From positions 1,983,436 to 2,047,435 of the forward strand of contig VUYV01000121.1 of the NCBI GenBank assembly GCA_008711295.1: a stretch of DNA of 64,000 nt, read 5' to 3'. The position numbers and the translations under genes were made by a program. Positions within the stretch are counted from its first letter, which is position 1. Each line of letters opens with the position of its first letter. A model generated the notes under the pieces. That model saw only the letters and a list, made by a program, of their open reading frames with translations. It did no database searches and was not told the DNA's origin. Of this stretch, positions 25,036 to 37,700 are shown in pieces. The stretch comes from Anarhynchus alexandrinus. Its lineage: Eukaryota; Chordata; Aves; Charadriiformes; Charadriidae.

Positions 25036-28000
25036 CAAATTCTATATGGCAACATGCAATGTAGATAATTATCAACAAGATCAAACCCATTTTCAGCTGC
25101 ATGTACATGAAGAATAATTTCACTTGTAAGGAAGCAGGGAGAAAAGAAGCACAAACAATCCTCATCTATCAGAAACTGTCCATGACATTTCATCCCCCTA
25201 GCTTAGTTTTATATTTCACCTGCACTCCTGAGGGGTCATTTCAGGGATGAGGCAACTTGACTGAGCTAAAACAGTGATTTTACTCAGAATGCTTTCAGTG
25301 TCTGCATCCATGCATTATCTGAAGAAGGCTGAGATAAATGCTGGCAAATTAGATTGAGGGGGGAAGAAGCAGCAAAGTAGCATTTTATAGCCTGTAATTA
25401 ATGAGTCACTCAGCTTGTAGACAAACATTTTGAATACTGATTGCAGCAACCATCACTCCTACACCCATGGTTTACACCCGCGATAGTGTCACAGCAGCAA
25501 AAGCTCTACGATCCCCCAAAGCCTGAACTCACAGCCTCACGGAGCCAATTTACAATTACCAGAGCCAGAACAAGAGTCAGAGGATGGGGCCATCACCTTG
25601 GTGAGCAGGAGCGGATATTGAGGGGTCAGCTTGAGCATATTAGTTGTTTAGTAGGATATCAAGGTTATTCAAAATGATTACAGTCACCCACAGCAGAGCT
25701 GTTCACTGTCCTTCGTTGTCAGGCCACATCGGAAGGGCCTGAATCAACGTGCAACAAGTATTTTTGCTGTTAGCAAGCAGCGCCTCAGATCCAGACAGAG
25801 TGATTTTAAGGCTTTATCATTTTCCCTATAATCAATGGTACTTCTGTTCTTAATTTACACACAGAATCTGGCGCAGGAAGGGAGTCTGTTGTACCACCAG
25901 TTTAGAAGCACGCTCAGTCTGAAGCAGGAGACAGGCATGCGCTCTTCTAGCGGTTTGTTTATAGTTGTTTCATACCAAGTAGCTGTTTTTCTCTCTGTTT
26001 CACTGCTTTCCCCTCCTCCCTGCCACCTTATAGGAACAGTCTGCCAGTGGGGATGTGACAAACATCTGGTTGTCAGTACAGGGGTGTACTGTACTAATCA
26101 CCTAATGACAAATTATGCCCTTAATATTTTAAGCACTTCCATATACAAGCACGTACATATACTGCATCATCTCCACAAAGATCTTCAGGGCCGTTTCCCT
26201 GCAAGGTGAGAAATCTCATGCATTTTACAGGAAGCTTAACACAAAAGACCAGTAGTCATATGTTCTTTAGCACCTGTTTGAAAGAGATTATTTTACTTTT
26301 TCCCTTATTAAAAAAATACCAGATATTGCGAGAAGACCATGGGCTTTTTTTATGAAGCAGACTTCTTCAAAGTTTCCCGTCATGTCATAGCCCTCTGACG
26401 TATGCAATCTTGTAAGCACTTCTGATGGCCATTAAAAATAGTGTGCTACTTGCCTGGTTGACTATTTACCTCTTATCTGAATTACCCGCCTTATTAGGTG
26501 GAATTACCACTTAAGACTTGCTGATCTGCTCAAGAACGGCGGCCACTGAGGATTCAGCATGAAACGCTGATGCCTGGGTGAAGCGTGACCTAAACCTAAT
26601 ACATCTTAACAAATATCGACCCTGTTGTTTTTCCACTTTTAATTAAAAATTGACTTTTTCGGTCATTTTACATTAGTACCAGATGGGGATGAAATAAGGA
26701 TAAGCAAAGATTTGCTTCTTGGACTTGGAAGACCTAATATTGCAGCAGTATAGAGAAATAGGCTTGAAATAATCTTGTGCACGTGTCTGCCAACAGCCCT
26801 CCATAACACAATAGCTAACGAAGGGACAGCGTCAGCCACAGGGAGGGAAAGAGTGCTGGTTAAATTCAAAAATTCACAATAGCCCAAGCGATTGGATTTC
26901 TGACAAGTACTGGTATATTTTGAGCCCAAAGGAATGCACATGCAAAACTAATAGCAGCAGCATTACCAGCTACCCCAATTTTAATCAGAAGTCTCATGAT
27001 GTTTTGTGCCTTCCTTAGAGGCCTCTTATCAGCAAATATCAATTTTTCCTTTTTTTTTTTAAAGAAAAAAAAGTAGATTTGTAGGCATCGTTGTGGGGGA
27101 AAGGTTAAAAATTCAAACTAACCACTTGTTTGAGATAGCTCTTAGGGAAAATAAAACGCCACAAATGCACAGACTTTTAAGCTAGTCCTGTGATTTGGGA
27201 AAGCCTGTTTGCATCACTGCGCTGACAATTGAGGTAATCTGTTTGGTTTCTTTTAGTACACTTTTGGGAGAGGCAAGCAGACTAGGGCTTTATCTTGCAT
27301 TAACCTACTGAATGGACGTGCTCAGACTTTGCGCCCAGATGCAATCCTCCTCTTGGATAGGTAGCATTTTTGACAGCCCCAAATTCCTCCTAAATTCAAA
27401 GGATTGTTCTGATTCACACTACTGCCTCCCTTATCTGCCTTTAGTGGAATGAAATAAAGCATAATACACTCGCCCAAATTTATTACAGGAATATCGCATT
27501 ACATGTGCACATTATCCACATTGCATAACCTGGCTATGAAAACCTCATGTTGAAATGTTATCACCTATCCCAAAGTATTATATAGCAGGGGGGATAAATA
27601 AATAAAGAGTCCAATATTTAAGCTTCCAAAGGATTAGCTGTCTCTTCCCCAACATAAATAGGTGAAATGCTGCAGAAGAAAAATATATATAGAGAAAATA
27701 AGCCTCAGCCAGCCTATGCTCCACTTGGAAACACTGGGCAAGGAGATCCCCTGTGTGTGCACAGACACACGACCACCATCAGCCCCAGTGCAGCTTGCCA
27801 AGAGCAGGTGCAGAACAGGTCTCAGCAGGCAGGTAGACATCCTTGCTTTGAGCGGGCAGGTTGGATGCGCTCTCCAAAGCCACACAGCAACAGTAAAAAA
27901 GAACATACAAAGATAAATCTGTTCATGATGTTATAAACTCCAAATTAGCAGAGTCTGGTTCAAAAATCCATGAGATTAACTTTAAATAATTATGAGGATT

Positions 28001-31000
28001 TATCTCAGTTCCTACATTACATCTATTCATGTTTTTAAGTTTCTCTCTGCATTGACAAGCACTAGAAAGTTATCATTAAAAAAAAAAAATAACCTAAAAG
28101 CTCTTGCTAGCTTTTTTATTTCAGTTTTAAGAAAGGAAAGAAGCACAGATACTAAAACACATAGTACAATTGCATGATAGATAACAGCGGTTGGATTTGG
28201 TTTTCTATCTGTGCATGTGTCACTGTCTCCCTAATGAGATCTATCAGAATTCAGAGAGGCCTGTATTTCTGGATTGCAGCCACTGGCAGCACTGGAAAAC
28301 ACTAGATACTGCTTTGCTCCAGCTGTGCCTACTCAGTACTAATATCATTCATTGAGCCACAATGTCACAGCCACGAACGCGGCGCTCAGCAGAGATGCAG
28401 CAGTGCCAGTCTCACCTCAGCCAACAGCATACAAATGTAAGCCCTTCTGGGAGCATTAATAATGCAAAGTAGGCAACGCGCAGGGCTTGGCACAGCCTCA
28501 TGTGTGCATTAGCTGAGGCAACCAGGACGAACAAAGTTAAATATGGCTGGGTGAGTCGACAGCCTGCGTGGATTCCTGGTACCCTTTTCCATCACCCTCA
28601 AGGGCTTCATGAATAAAGATAAGCTACACAAACACTCTCCATCTATTTTTTTTTTCCCCCCACATCAATGTACGTGCGCACTTAATAAACTTCCTTATCT
28701 CTTTTGGTAGCAGTGACCTGAAAGATTCAACAAACCCAAGCCTGAATAATTTAAAAATAACCAAACAAATAGCTGAGAAAAATGATAAGGGAATGCTTAG
28801 CTGACAATGGTGGATGAACAAAAACTTATCTTTAGCTAACAATGTGGTCAGTGTATGATGTCAACAACAAAAATTGCATCAGGTAAACAACAAACAAAAG
28901 TTACCTTGACCTTTCTGATTGTCATTCGGTGATTTCAAGTTAAACGTCTGCAGCAGTGCAAGACAAAGAAATGAGGGATGAAAACATTGAAACTTGTTAT
29001 GGCTTTGTACTATGAGGTTCAGGTTTTGAAAACCTATGGATTTGGTATTAGATTAAGCAAAGTCCTAAGCTTCTTCCATTGTGGTTTCAGGGATCGTGAA
29101 CTATTTCTGCGCGTCTGCCACGCCGCAGCATGACAACATACCATTGTTCATCCGAAAAGGAAATTAAAAGATGCTATGCTTTTCTACGGAGTTACCACCC
29201 CAAGGCATTTGTCATCGATAGTCTTATTCACAGAGTTGCTCAGATTTCACAAATCCTGCTAAAATTAATGCAGCCTAAAAGTGTTTGGTGTCACTGAGCA
29301 CTAAGCAGTGAGCAGCTGGGGCTTGTTCCAAACTGCAGAGTTCTGCCTCCATGTCAAAACCAAGTTCTCACCTTAGTTGGCATCGTTATGCCAGAAAAAC
29401 CTTCATATTGGGGAGGCAGATACAGCAAGAAAGAGGCTATTCCATTTTTTTGTTAAAACAGTGCTGTATTCATATCCCCACCATCAGCAAAACATACTCT
29501 GGATAAGGTTCAAGTTAGATTGGAGATAGAGATATTTGCAAAGCTAATATTGAATGCATACTTGGTTTTGGCATGAAAAAATTCCAGCTAAAATCATGGG
29601 GAATCTGTCTGAAAAGGGTCTTGAAGAGTTTATTCTTCACTTGTTTTGCAACTCAGAATATCCTGGTCTGTACTTGTTCTCTGAGCCACCTTTTATAAAG
29701 AACACTACATACTTTTAACTCTCCAAAAGTTACCCGAGAGTTGAAAAATCAGGTCAGTTACTTAGGAGTATCACTGCAGTAGTTTTCAAAAAAAAAAAAA
29801 ACAAACATCCTCAACTGGTTCCTGTCTCCAAGGCTATTATAGTACAGATAGGCTGTTTCCTCAATTTAGTTGTTTTATTGGAAGTCCCGGGGGAAGCCAC
29901 AAGGCAGACTGGGCATTGACACTTTCTATGAAGCACACAACTAACTTTTGTGAAAGCACAATGGATTCGGGGTTGGTTTTAGTTATTATTTCCTCTCTAC
30001 TTCGACAGGCTCGCTCTTCTATCCTTTCACGTTGTTTAGGGCTGAGGTAGCAGGTTTTGTTTATATGAACAACAGGTCTCTGAAACCCAAGATCCCTGAC
30101 TACCACCTCTCCATCTCTCCACGTACACAAAGGTATTCCTGTGCTATGGCCTCCTGTGCTATGCCCATTCTCCTGTGCCACATACTGATGGGAAGTAGGT
30201 TTTTTCCCCTCCTAGATTATCAAGACCAACTGTCACGCTGACTGCCCATCCTTCCCATCTCTTTTCTGTCACTGGTTCATTAACATGAATTTGCCATCAG
30301 GTTTACCTGGGTTGGCACTAAAGCAGTGGAAAGCCCCAATATGGGAGACTCGGTCCTCATTCCCACTGGCAGGCTGCACACAGCCATGGGATTTTGTAGA
30401 TGTGAGGGGAGGGAGTGTGAGAGGCTGATCAGCAGGATTGGCAGAGGAGGGAACAGAAACACAGTCTGTAGTTAAATTTTCTCAGCCCTAATGAACATTC
30501 AAAATAAATTTGAAAGAGATGCTGTGAATGTAACTATTGAGGTATTAGGGGAGTAAGGCAGAAAAAGTAAAAATAACTAATGCATCAAGGAGATCATCTG
30601 CCCTGCCCGCATGAGGAAGAATGAAGCTGTTGGGATGAAGCAAAAAAAGCAGGCTGGAGCAGGAGATCCAAGGTCACTGCAGAGCCAACCTGAGGTTAAA
30701 GCAGGAGCCAGCATTACAAGGTATGCGAGACAGCAGGGTTCAGAGTGTGAGGAACTTGGAAACCAAGTGACTAAATGAGACAAGGGACATCACATACAGC
30801 TGGGGAGGGAAAGCAAAAGCAGGATGTGTGACAGTGAATTAGACTACTTTGGTTTCACAGCCACGTTTGTTCAAAGTCATGGTGTTTCCTCTTTCCAAAG
30901 GAGATGCCGACCGCTCGCTGGAAGGACGTAAGCCCCATAGGCTTGCTTGCCTTTCATGGACCTCACAGATGTAGTCAAGGAGATGGCACAGCCCCTGGAC

Positions 31001-32929
31001 AAGAACCTCTGCATGAACATAAACAGCCCAACAAACTAGAAGAGCAGCTGACCCCTAACACACCTCAGTGTTCGTTTTCTACTTTGCTATTGAGCAACAG
31101 CATAGGTAGACACTTCTTGTTATGATGCTTCTGAAAATAACTTTTAACCAATTCAGCTAGAGAGAGGAACTACTTAATGTGGCATGATCACCTGGTTGGG
31201 TAAAGCATTACTCAGTGCTGCAGAGAGAATGGTGCTTTGTGCTAATCTTCAAAGTTTGAGAAAAATATCTCCTTTTAAAAAAGCTTTCAGTAGAATCAGT
31301 CAGTAATATCTGATGCCTAGAAATTTAGAATAAAGACTTAGAGACCAAGATCTCTTGCTAATACTTCATGCTTTGTAAAGCTTTGAATGAGATTCAGGCC
31401 TACTTGAGCATTCAAATATATGCTGCTAAGCCCAACTCCACTGTCCACTTCCCAGGTAAAAGGAGGTTTCTACATGTCATACTTTCTGCGTTACATAAAA
31501 GCAGCTGTTTTTTTAAGCAAAGCGCTGTTCTCAGCTAAGAGAAAAAGTGGTACTGAATGACATTTTAGGCAGATCTGATTAAATACTTTATAATCATAGT
31601 AAACATATTATTGAAGAATCTGAGAAACAACCTCGGTTTTTATCACCAAAAAAATATAATTGGTCTTTCAAGTATGCACACACAGAGGCACCACAGGGAA
31701 AGGGCATCTTGTTCACCACTAAGACGGATATTTCAGCCAGCAAGGCATATATAAGGAGACTACAAATCATATACGTGTTCAGAACTGCTAAAGAGTTAAA
31801 AGATAAAACAAAAATATCTTTCAAACAGTTTTGCTATTTCAAATGCAAGAAGTAGTAAAAATGATTTCTAGGTGTGACTTTTTACTGGACTCTTCATGGA
31901 AGACTGTCTGGCTTTGACAGCAGTGACCGCCAGCCCCCTGGTGTGCCTTGGAAAGGTTAGTCATCCAGCTCCCATGATGTTCCCCGGCTTTCACTGGTGG
32001 TTGCCATTGGAAAACATGCCAACGGCTGCAGAATAACAACTTATAAAGCTCTCTGGGGTTCATTTGTTTCTAGTGTGCCACAAACAGTCAGAAGAAGCAC
32101 ACTTAAGGACCTAAGCGTTAAGCAATTTGATTACAAATGGCTGTGGAACTTTAAAGTTTAAAACAGGTTGTCTTACTGGGGACTTCTAAGTTCGCTTCTT
32201 TAAGTTAAAGAGGCTCTACTGTTTTCAAGAAGAACTGCATAAAAGATGAGCTCACAAGAGCTAGGCTGCAATAAGTGAACTTACAGCAAATGCATTGCAG
32301 AGCATTAGAAGTCTGGTTTAAAGCAGCGTAATGTCAACTGCAAGATTTCCACCAGCTTCCACAGGCCTTGGATCATGCTCCTGGGGGAAAAAAAAGGAGG
32401 GGGGGTGTCCATCCATAGTAATACTATCTAGCATGATACCAAGACTGCCTTGTCTCAGTCTACGAGTAGAAAGCCAACTTTATAGCAATGCCCATATAGC
32501 CATAACAAATCCCACAAACCAAGAATACGCAGGGCATATAATGGAGAACGTCTTGAAAATGAAGATGCATCAAACACTATTGATGCAACACAGCTCAATA
32601 GGACTTTGTTGTCTGCGTGCGGTGTACCTACAGACCACTCACATTGTCTGCCTACGGAAAAGACACCACTTGCCAAGCTTTTCTCTGCATGTGTAGTATA
32701 TAGACAGAGAGCATACACTCTACATAGAGACAGAAAAGCCTCTCCTCACCTTGTATAGGTCCTTCCTGTCATACATGGAATATACATTGGTACCTTATCC
32801 TCAATATAAAGATAGCATATACTCTATATAACGAAAGGCCTTGCCTCGTTGCCTCATTCACTCAGGTTTTGGTGGTTTGGTTTTGGGGTTTTTTCCCCCT
32901 CCTATCTGTATGTAAAGCCTGTACAGAAG
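25036..32929. other. Unannotated intergenic or intronic DNA
   Basis: Nearly 8 kb without a recognised exon or transposon. Low-complexity elements include a poly-T block followed by a poly-A block at about 27047-27072 that could pair as a hairpin, an A-run near 28080 and another near 29790. A weak, gapped similarity between about 32696-32760 and 32798-32850 may be an old local duplication next to the minisatellite. Open frames do not exceed 124 codons. Confidence 0.55.
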
Positions 32930-34740
32930 ACACCAGAGAATTCCTAAAGGAGTTAACTTTCTAGAAACTCCAAGTGAAAGTCCTAAAAAAAGTGCTGGGA
33001 AATTCCCAGGAGGAGTCCAGATTCGGGAAGTCATAAGAAACAATCTGGAAGCTTCCTAGGGATTTAGAAGAGTTTCCATGAAAACCAATGAGGATTTCTT
33101 AGAAACATGAAAAACTCACAGGAAAAAACAAACTAAGGAATTCCTACAAATCTGAGCAGAAAAGTCACACAAGATAAATGGGAAAATCCTAGAAAGCATT
33201 GCACAGTTCCTAAAAGGCAAACTGGGAATTCCTTAAATGCCCATGGGAATCCCTAGAAAGCAAATGGGATAGTCCTAGAAATGAATCAGAGAATTTTTAG
33301 GGACAAAGTGGAGCACTCACAGAAAGCAGATCTGATGTTCCTAGGAAGCAGACAGGAATTCTCTATTTTCTTTCCAGGAATTTCTTAAAAAGCAGATAAA
33401 GAACTCTTGGTAAACAAGAAGTGAATGTCTAGAAAGCACAACAAAAGTTTTTGGAAAGCAGATGGGCAATTCCTAGAGAGGAAGAAGGGAATTAGTAGAA
33501 AATAGATGAGGATTTCTAAAAAAAAGCAACCAATATATTCTTGACAGCAGCAGGGAATTCCTAGTTAGAAGGAAAAAAGAAAAAAACAAAAAACACCAAC
33601 AACTTAAAGAGGTGCAGTTTATAAATTCTAGAAAGAACAGAGGGACCTTCCAGAAAGCACTGGGAACTGCTAGAATGAAAAGAGAAAATTCCTTGAAAGC
33701 AAGCAGGGCTTTTCCTTGAAAGCACAGTAGGGAATTCCAAAGTAGAGAGGTATTCCCAGAAATAAGACTGAATCTTTCACAGAAAGCATCAACAAAAAAC
33801 ATTCCTAGAAAACATGGAAAATTCCTAGGAAGCATTCCAAGGGGATGCCTAATGTATTAGGGAGAAAGATGTAGATGTTTCCTAGAAAGCATATGTGCAC
33901 ATGTGCTTTGGGCTCAGGGGGGTCCTAGAAAGTGTGTGTGTGGGAAGGATGCTACTAAGTGTTCGAGATCCCTACAAAGCAAGAGGGAGGGATTTGTAGA
34001 AAGCAATAAAGGATTCCCAGAAAACTTGGAAAAAATCCAAGGAAGCATTAAGGGTATATTCCTGGAAAGCTTTTGGAGGGGATTCCTGGGAAACCAGGGA
34101 AATTCCTAGAAAGCACTAAAGGGGGATATTCCTAGAAAATATTGGGCACTTCCAGAAAGCATTAACGGGTGCTATTAATAGAAAACCTTAAGGAGGGGAT
34201 TCCTTGGAAAGGTATATACCAAAAAAAAAAAGTGGTAATTCTTAGGAAGGGAACTGGAGTATTCTTAGGAAAGATTGGGGGACCATTCCTATCAAGTGCG
34301 GAAAAGTCCTAGGAAGCATTAAGGGGCAAATTCTAGAAAGCAAAAGACGTGATTTCTAGAAAACAGAACAGATGCATCCACAGAAATTGTGGAAAGTTCC
34401 TAGAAAGCGAGAGGAGTGGGATGTCTTAGAAATTAAACTGGCAGAGTCCTAGAAAATGTGGACAATTCCTCTACACAAGTCACAGGAGTCCTACAGAACA
34501 TGAAATATTCCTGGAAAGTATCAAGGAGCAGTGCTAGAAAGCAAGAGGGGAGGATTCCTAGAAAGCAAAAAACAGATGGAGTCCTAGAAAGCATTAAAAA
34601 GCAAGTCCTAACCCNCATATAGCTTCTAGAAAGTAAATAAGGGAGGGTTTGTAAAATGGAAAATGGAGGGGGTTGTGGTCCTAAAAGAGAGCAGAATCAG
34701 GGGAAGCTTCCCTTAACGCTTCTAAAAAGCGTTATGAGGA
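32930..34740 (+). repeat. Degenerate minisatellite with core TTCCTAGAAAGCA
   Basis: About 1.8 kb consists of imperfect tandem units sharing the core (A)ATTCCTAGAAAGCA followed by a variable purine-rich spacer. In the left part, the cores recur every 21-22 bases (anchors near 33187, 33208, 33230, 33251, 33273, 33295, 33320 and 33342). In the right part, the spacing is mostly 23-27 bases, with runs of G in the spacer. Both edges fade into units with several mismatches. I count 16 exact TTCN3GAA strings: starts 33074, 33096, 33372, 33689, 33712, 33753, 33776, 33802, 33879, 34014, 34059, 34103, 34129, 34397, 34508 and 34555. The core matches, from general knowledge, the BCL6 zinc-finger consensus and the STAT palindrome. 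The minus-strand open frame at 33473-33835 is a by-product: a 21-base period keeps one frame open. A single N at 34615 lies inside the array, so its length is uncertain. Confidence 0.93.
34615..34615. other. Single-N assembly gap inside the minisatellite
   Basis: One N interrupts the array between a unit ending TCCTAACCC and the sequence CATATAGCTTCTAGAAAG. Tandem arrays commonly collapse in short-read assembly, so units may be missing here. Confidence 0.8.
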
Positions 34741-37700
34741 AACCATTCTTGATTTTGAAGGAGAGGCAATATTCAAGCCGCAAGACAGGGCTTTTTCCAC
34801 ACTATACACACCCCTCAGATGCACTCTTATCCCAGAGAGACTTCTTCTGAAGACCAAATTTTAAAAAAGAATCGACAGAAAACAGGTCAAGCTAGACCCC
34901 TAAATCTTTGAACTGTGAAAATCACTGAGCCCTGGAGAAGCTGAGGGTTGGACAGAAAGTTCAGAGCTTGAATCCAGCTCTGAAAATAAAAAAAAAGAGT
35001 CACATATAGCAGATTGAGAAGCTCACCATAGGACATTTTACCTTCACCAACAATTTCCTCTTGAACAATTGTGTGGGCTTATCTCTAGAAAATGGCAGTG
35101 AACCTGCAAACTCTGGGGAAATTAAAAAAGAACAGATTTTTATAGGAAAGTCAGGATACATACAGAGGGTTATTTTACAAGTCTTATCTGTGTGCCTGTA
35201 AGGGATTACTCAGCAGCCCTTTGTGTTAACATGTGGGGCGATTTCTTCTTAGAGCCTTATCCATCTATTAATCTGTATATTTTATGTAAACTACTACTCC
35301 AAGCTGAAATGGAGGAAAGTAGCTACCGCCACCTTTATCATTAAATGGAAAACAGATAAGAGAAAAATATGTGATTCCTCACCATCTGGGGAGATGTTAT
35401 TAATCAAGTTTTTCGTTCCCTGAGCCACAAGCTAAACCTTTGAGGGAAGTACGGCAACGCCCCCAGTTACCAAAGTATCACAAGGCTTTGGTGGTGATCT
35501 AGTAGACTGATCCACCTCCTATGGACATCAATTAGAGTTTTGCCACAAAAGCTCCAAGAGAGCTGGATTAAGCGTCCATTTTCTACTTCATTACCTGCCT
35601 TTGCCTCTTATTTACATAGTGGCAGGCTCCTTTCCAAAGGAAATTAACTCTTGAGGCAGGATTCGACACTCCCATCTTCCCCCTCCCACACTTCTGTTTT
35701 ATTTCAGGAATTACTTCCATGCTTTATATTCAAAGGAGACTACATATAAATGCCATATGTTTATTCATCACCGTACCCTATCAATCTTTCAGACGCGATG
35801 ACAGACTGACAAGGCAAAAGCATGCATTTCTGAACCCACCTGAATGCTCCTGCCTCAGGTGGCACATGGGGAATGGGTCAGAGCCTTTACTAGCAGGAGG
35901 ACATCAGGAACGGGAATTTTTAAAATTGCCTAATTTTCATTCTCATCTTAGGTTTGCAGCATTGGAAAGCAAAGTGGCTTGTGAACAAGGATAGTTTTAG
36001 ATAGGATTTAGCAAATAGATACGGTAGCACAGCATAGAATCATTTCAACTATCTCAGCCTGAGAAACCCAGGTACCACATCTTAAAATGAGGTTAGTGCT
36101 GGTGAATATGAAATAACTGAGGCTACCTCAGGCAGGACAGACCTGCCAGGAATCCCGAAGAAGCTACATTAGGTGCTGTGTGCAGAGAGGGTATATTACT
36201 CCACAGCAGATCAGCATTTTAAAAAATAGCAATAGCTGCAACCAGGTAACTGAGCAGTTGCATCCTTATAGCACCAAACCTCTAAAATCCTGAATTGAAG
36301 TGAAAAATGGAGAAACCCACTATATCTCATGCTGAACACATAACACAATCAGGCAAAAGGTGGATTAGTCTTGTTTGGTGACACCAGCTATTTAGGTTCA
36401 CCTGCTCCCAGCCCTGCCATCCCTCCTCCCCAGGCTGTGGCTCAGCAAGCCATGTCTTCTCCTCCATCTTCCCCCTTGCCCAGGCAGGCTACGGCCACGC
36501 AGAGAGTCTAATCCCTGCCAGCACCATCTCTGTACCTCATCACATGCAGTACTTTGATTCTTACCCCGCTGGAGGGGCTGTGTGCTAGGGAAGCGAAATA
36601 AAGCTGCTATTTAAGCTAATCCCACAGTGCAGATGGGAGGGTGTCCTTGCTCTGGGTAGTAGGACAGCATTTCCAAGGAATAAGGGTACAGCACACACAT
36701 AATCGCAACCCCATTCAAGATCATCAAAATATACACAAGGCCCCAAGGCACACAGGGACCAGCCCAACCTTAACTGAGAGGATGCACAGGACTTCACATA
36801 AAGGACAGGAGAAGCTGCCCTCAATCCCTATTCTCAAACTCCGGTCGGGCTCCTATTCCAACCCACATCCTCCATTCCTGCTTCCATCCCCTCCCCATCT
36901 CTTGAAAATACATTTTAGAGGTTGAACTAAGATACAACTCAAAAAACATTTGCCCAAAAGCAACTATGCAGAAACAGAGAACCAAGCTCCACTTTGAGGC
37001 ATTAAGACATTTCCATGAACTAGTGTCTATCAAGGAAATATACTTTTTTTGGCTCAAATAATATTTATTTTAAAAGAACCAGCAATGCAGCATTTAGTAT
37101 TCTGGAAGGGGTTTTTTATTGGGTTTTAGGTTTTTGGTGTGGGGTTTTTTTTTTCCTGCAGCTTCTTCTGGTCAGTTCCCACTGTTGCTTCCTCCCCCTG
37201 ACCAGAAGTTCCTCCACCAAGCAAGGAGCAAGTTAATGCTTTACCACAGAGCTCCTGGTAGCTACAGCCCATTTATTAGATTAGCACCTCGCTCCTTAAC
37301 TTCAGGGTACACGTAGACACGCACCCTGTGGAAACTGGTGAACTGGAGCTCTTGAAGGTTCGCTCCCCAGCTCTGCCAACAGCTTTAGGTCCTTCTAGAA
37401 AAGGGGACTAGGAAAGCAGGGAAACAGAAGGCAGGGTAAAGGGACTCAACACTGCCTTGCAAGAATTAGTATTTTAATCACAGGCACTCTCTCGCCAACT
37501 TTTCCCCCAGAATCAGGTAGTGACATCCAATGAGAGTTTCTTCCTGAAAGACGACTTTTAAGCTTTCTTCCCTTCTAAAACTGTAAAAATCACAAAGGAA
37601 TTTCTGTTTAAAACATGGAAGCAAATGACTTAGTTATAAAGAAATTAGGCTTGATTTCTCTCCTCTTCACCTTTATTTGATGGAGGCAAAAAATACGTGC

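Noticed and set aside
32696..32850. Imperfect duplication of a TATAGA-GCATACACTCTA block next to the minisatellite
   Set aside because: Similarity is weak and gapped and could come from shared AT-rich composition.
33473..33835. 120-codon minus-strand open frame with F/L-rich repeats as a hydrophobic repeat protein
   Set aside because: It is an artefact of the 21-22 bp minisatellite period, which is close to a multiple of three and keeps one frame open.
36036..36060. CATAGAATCATTTCA as a minus-strand CR1 3' tail
   Set aside because: Only about 15 bases resemble the tail, and the sequence that should follow is absent.
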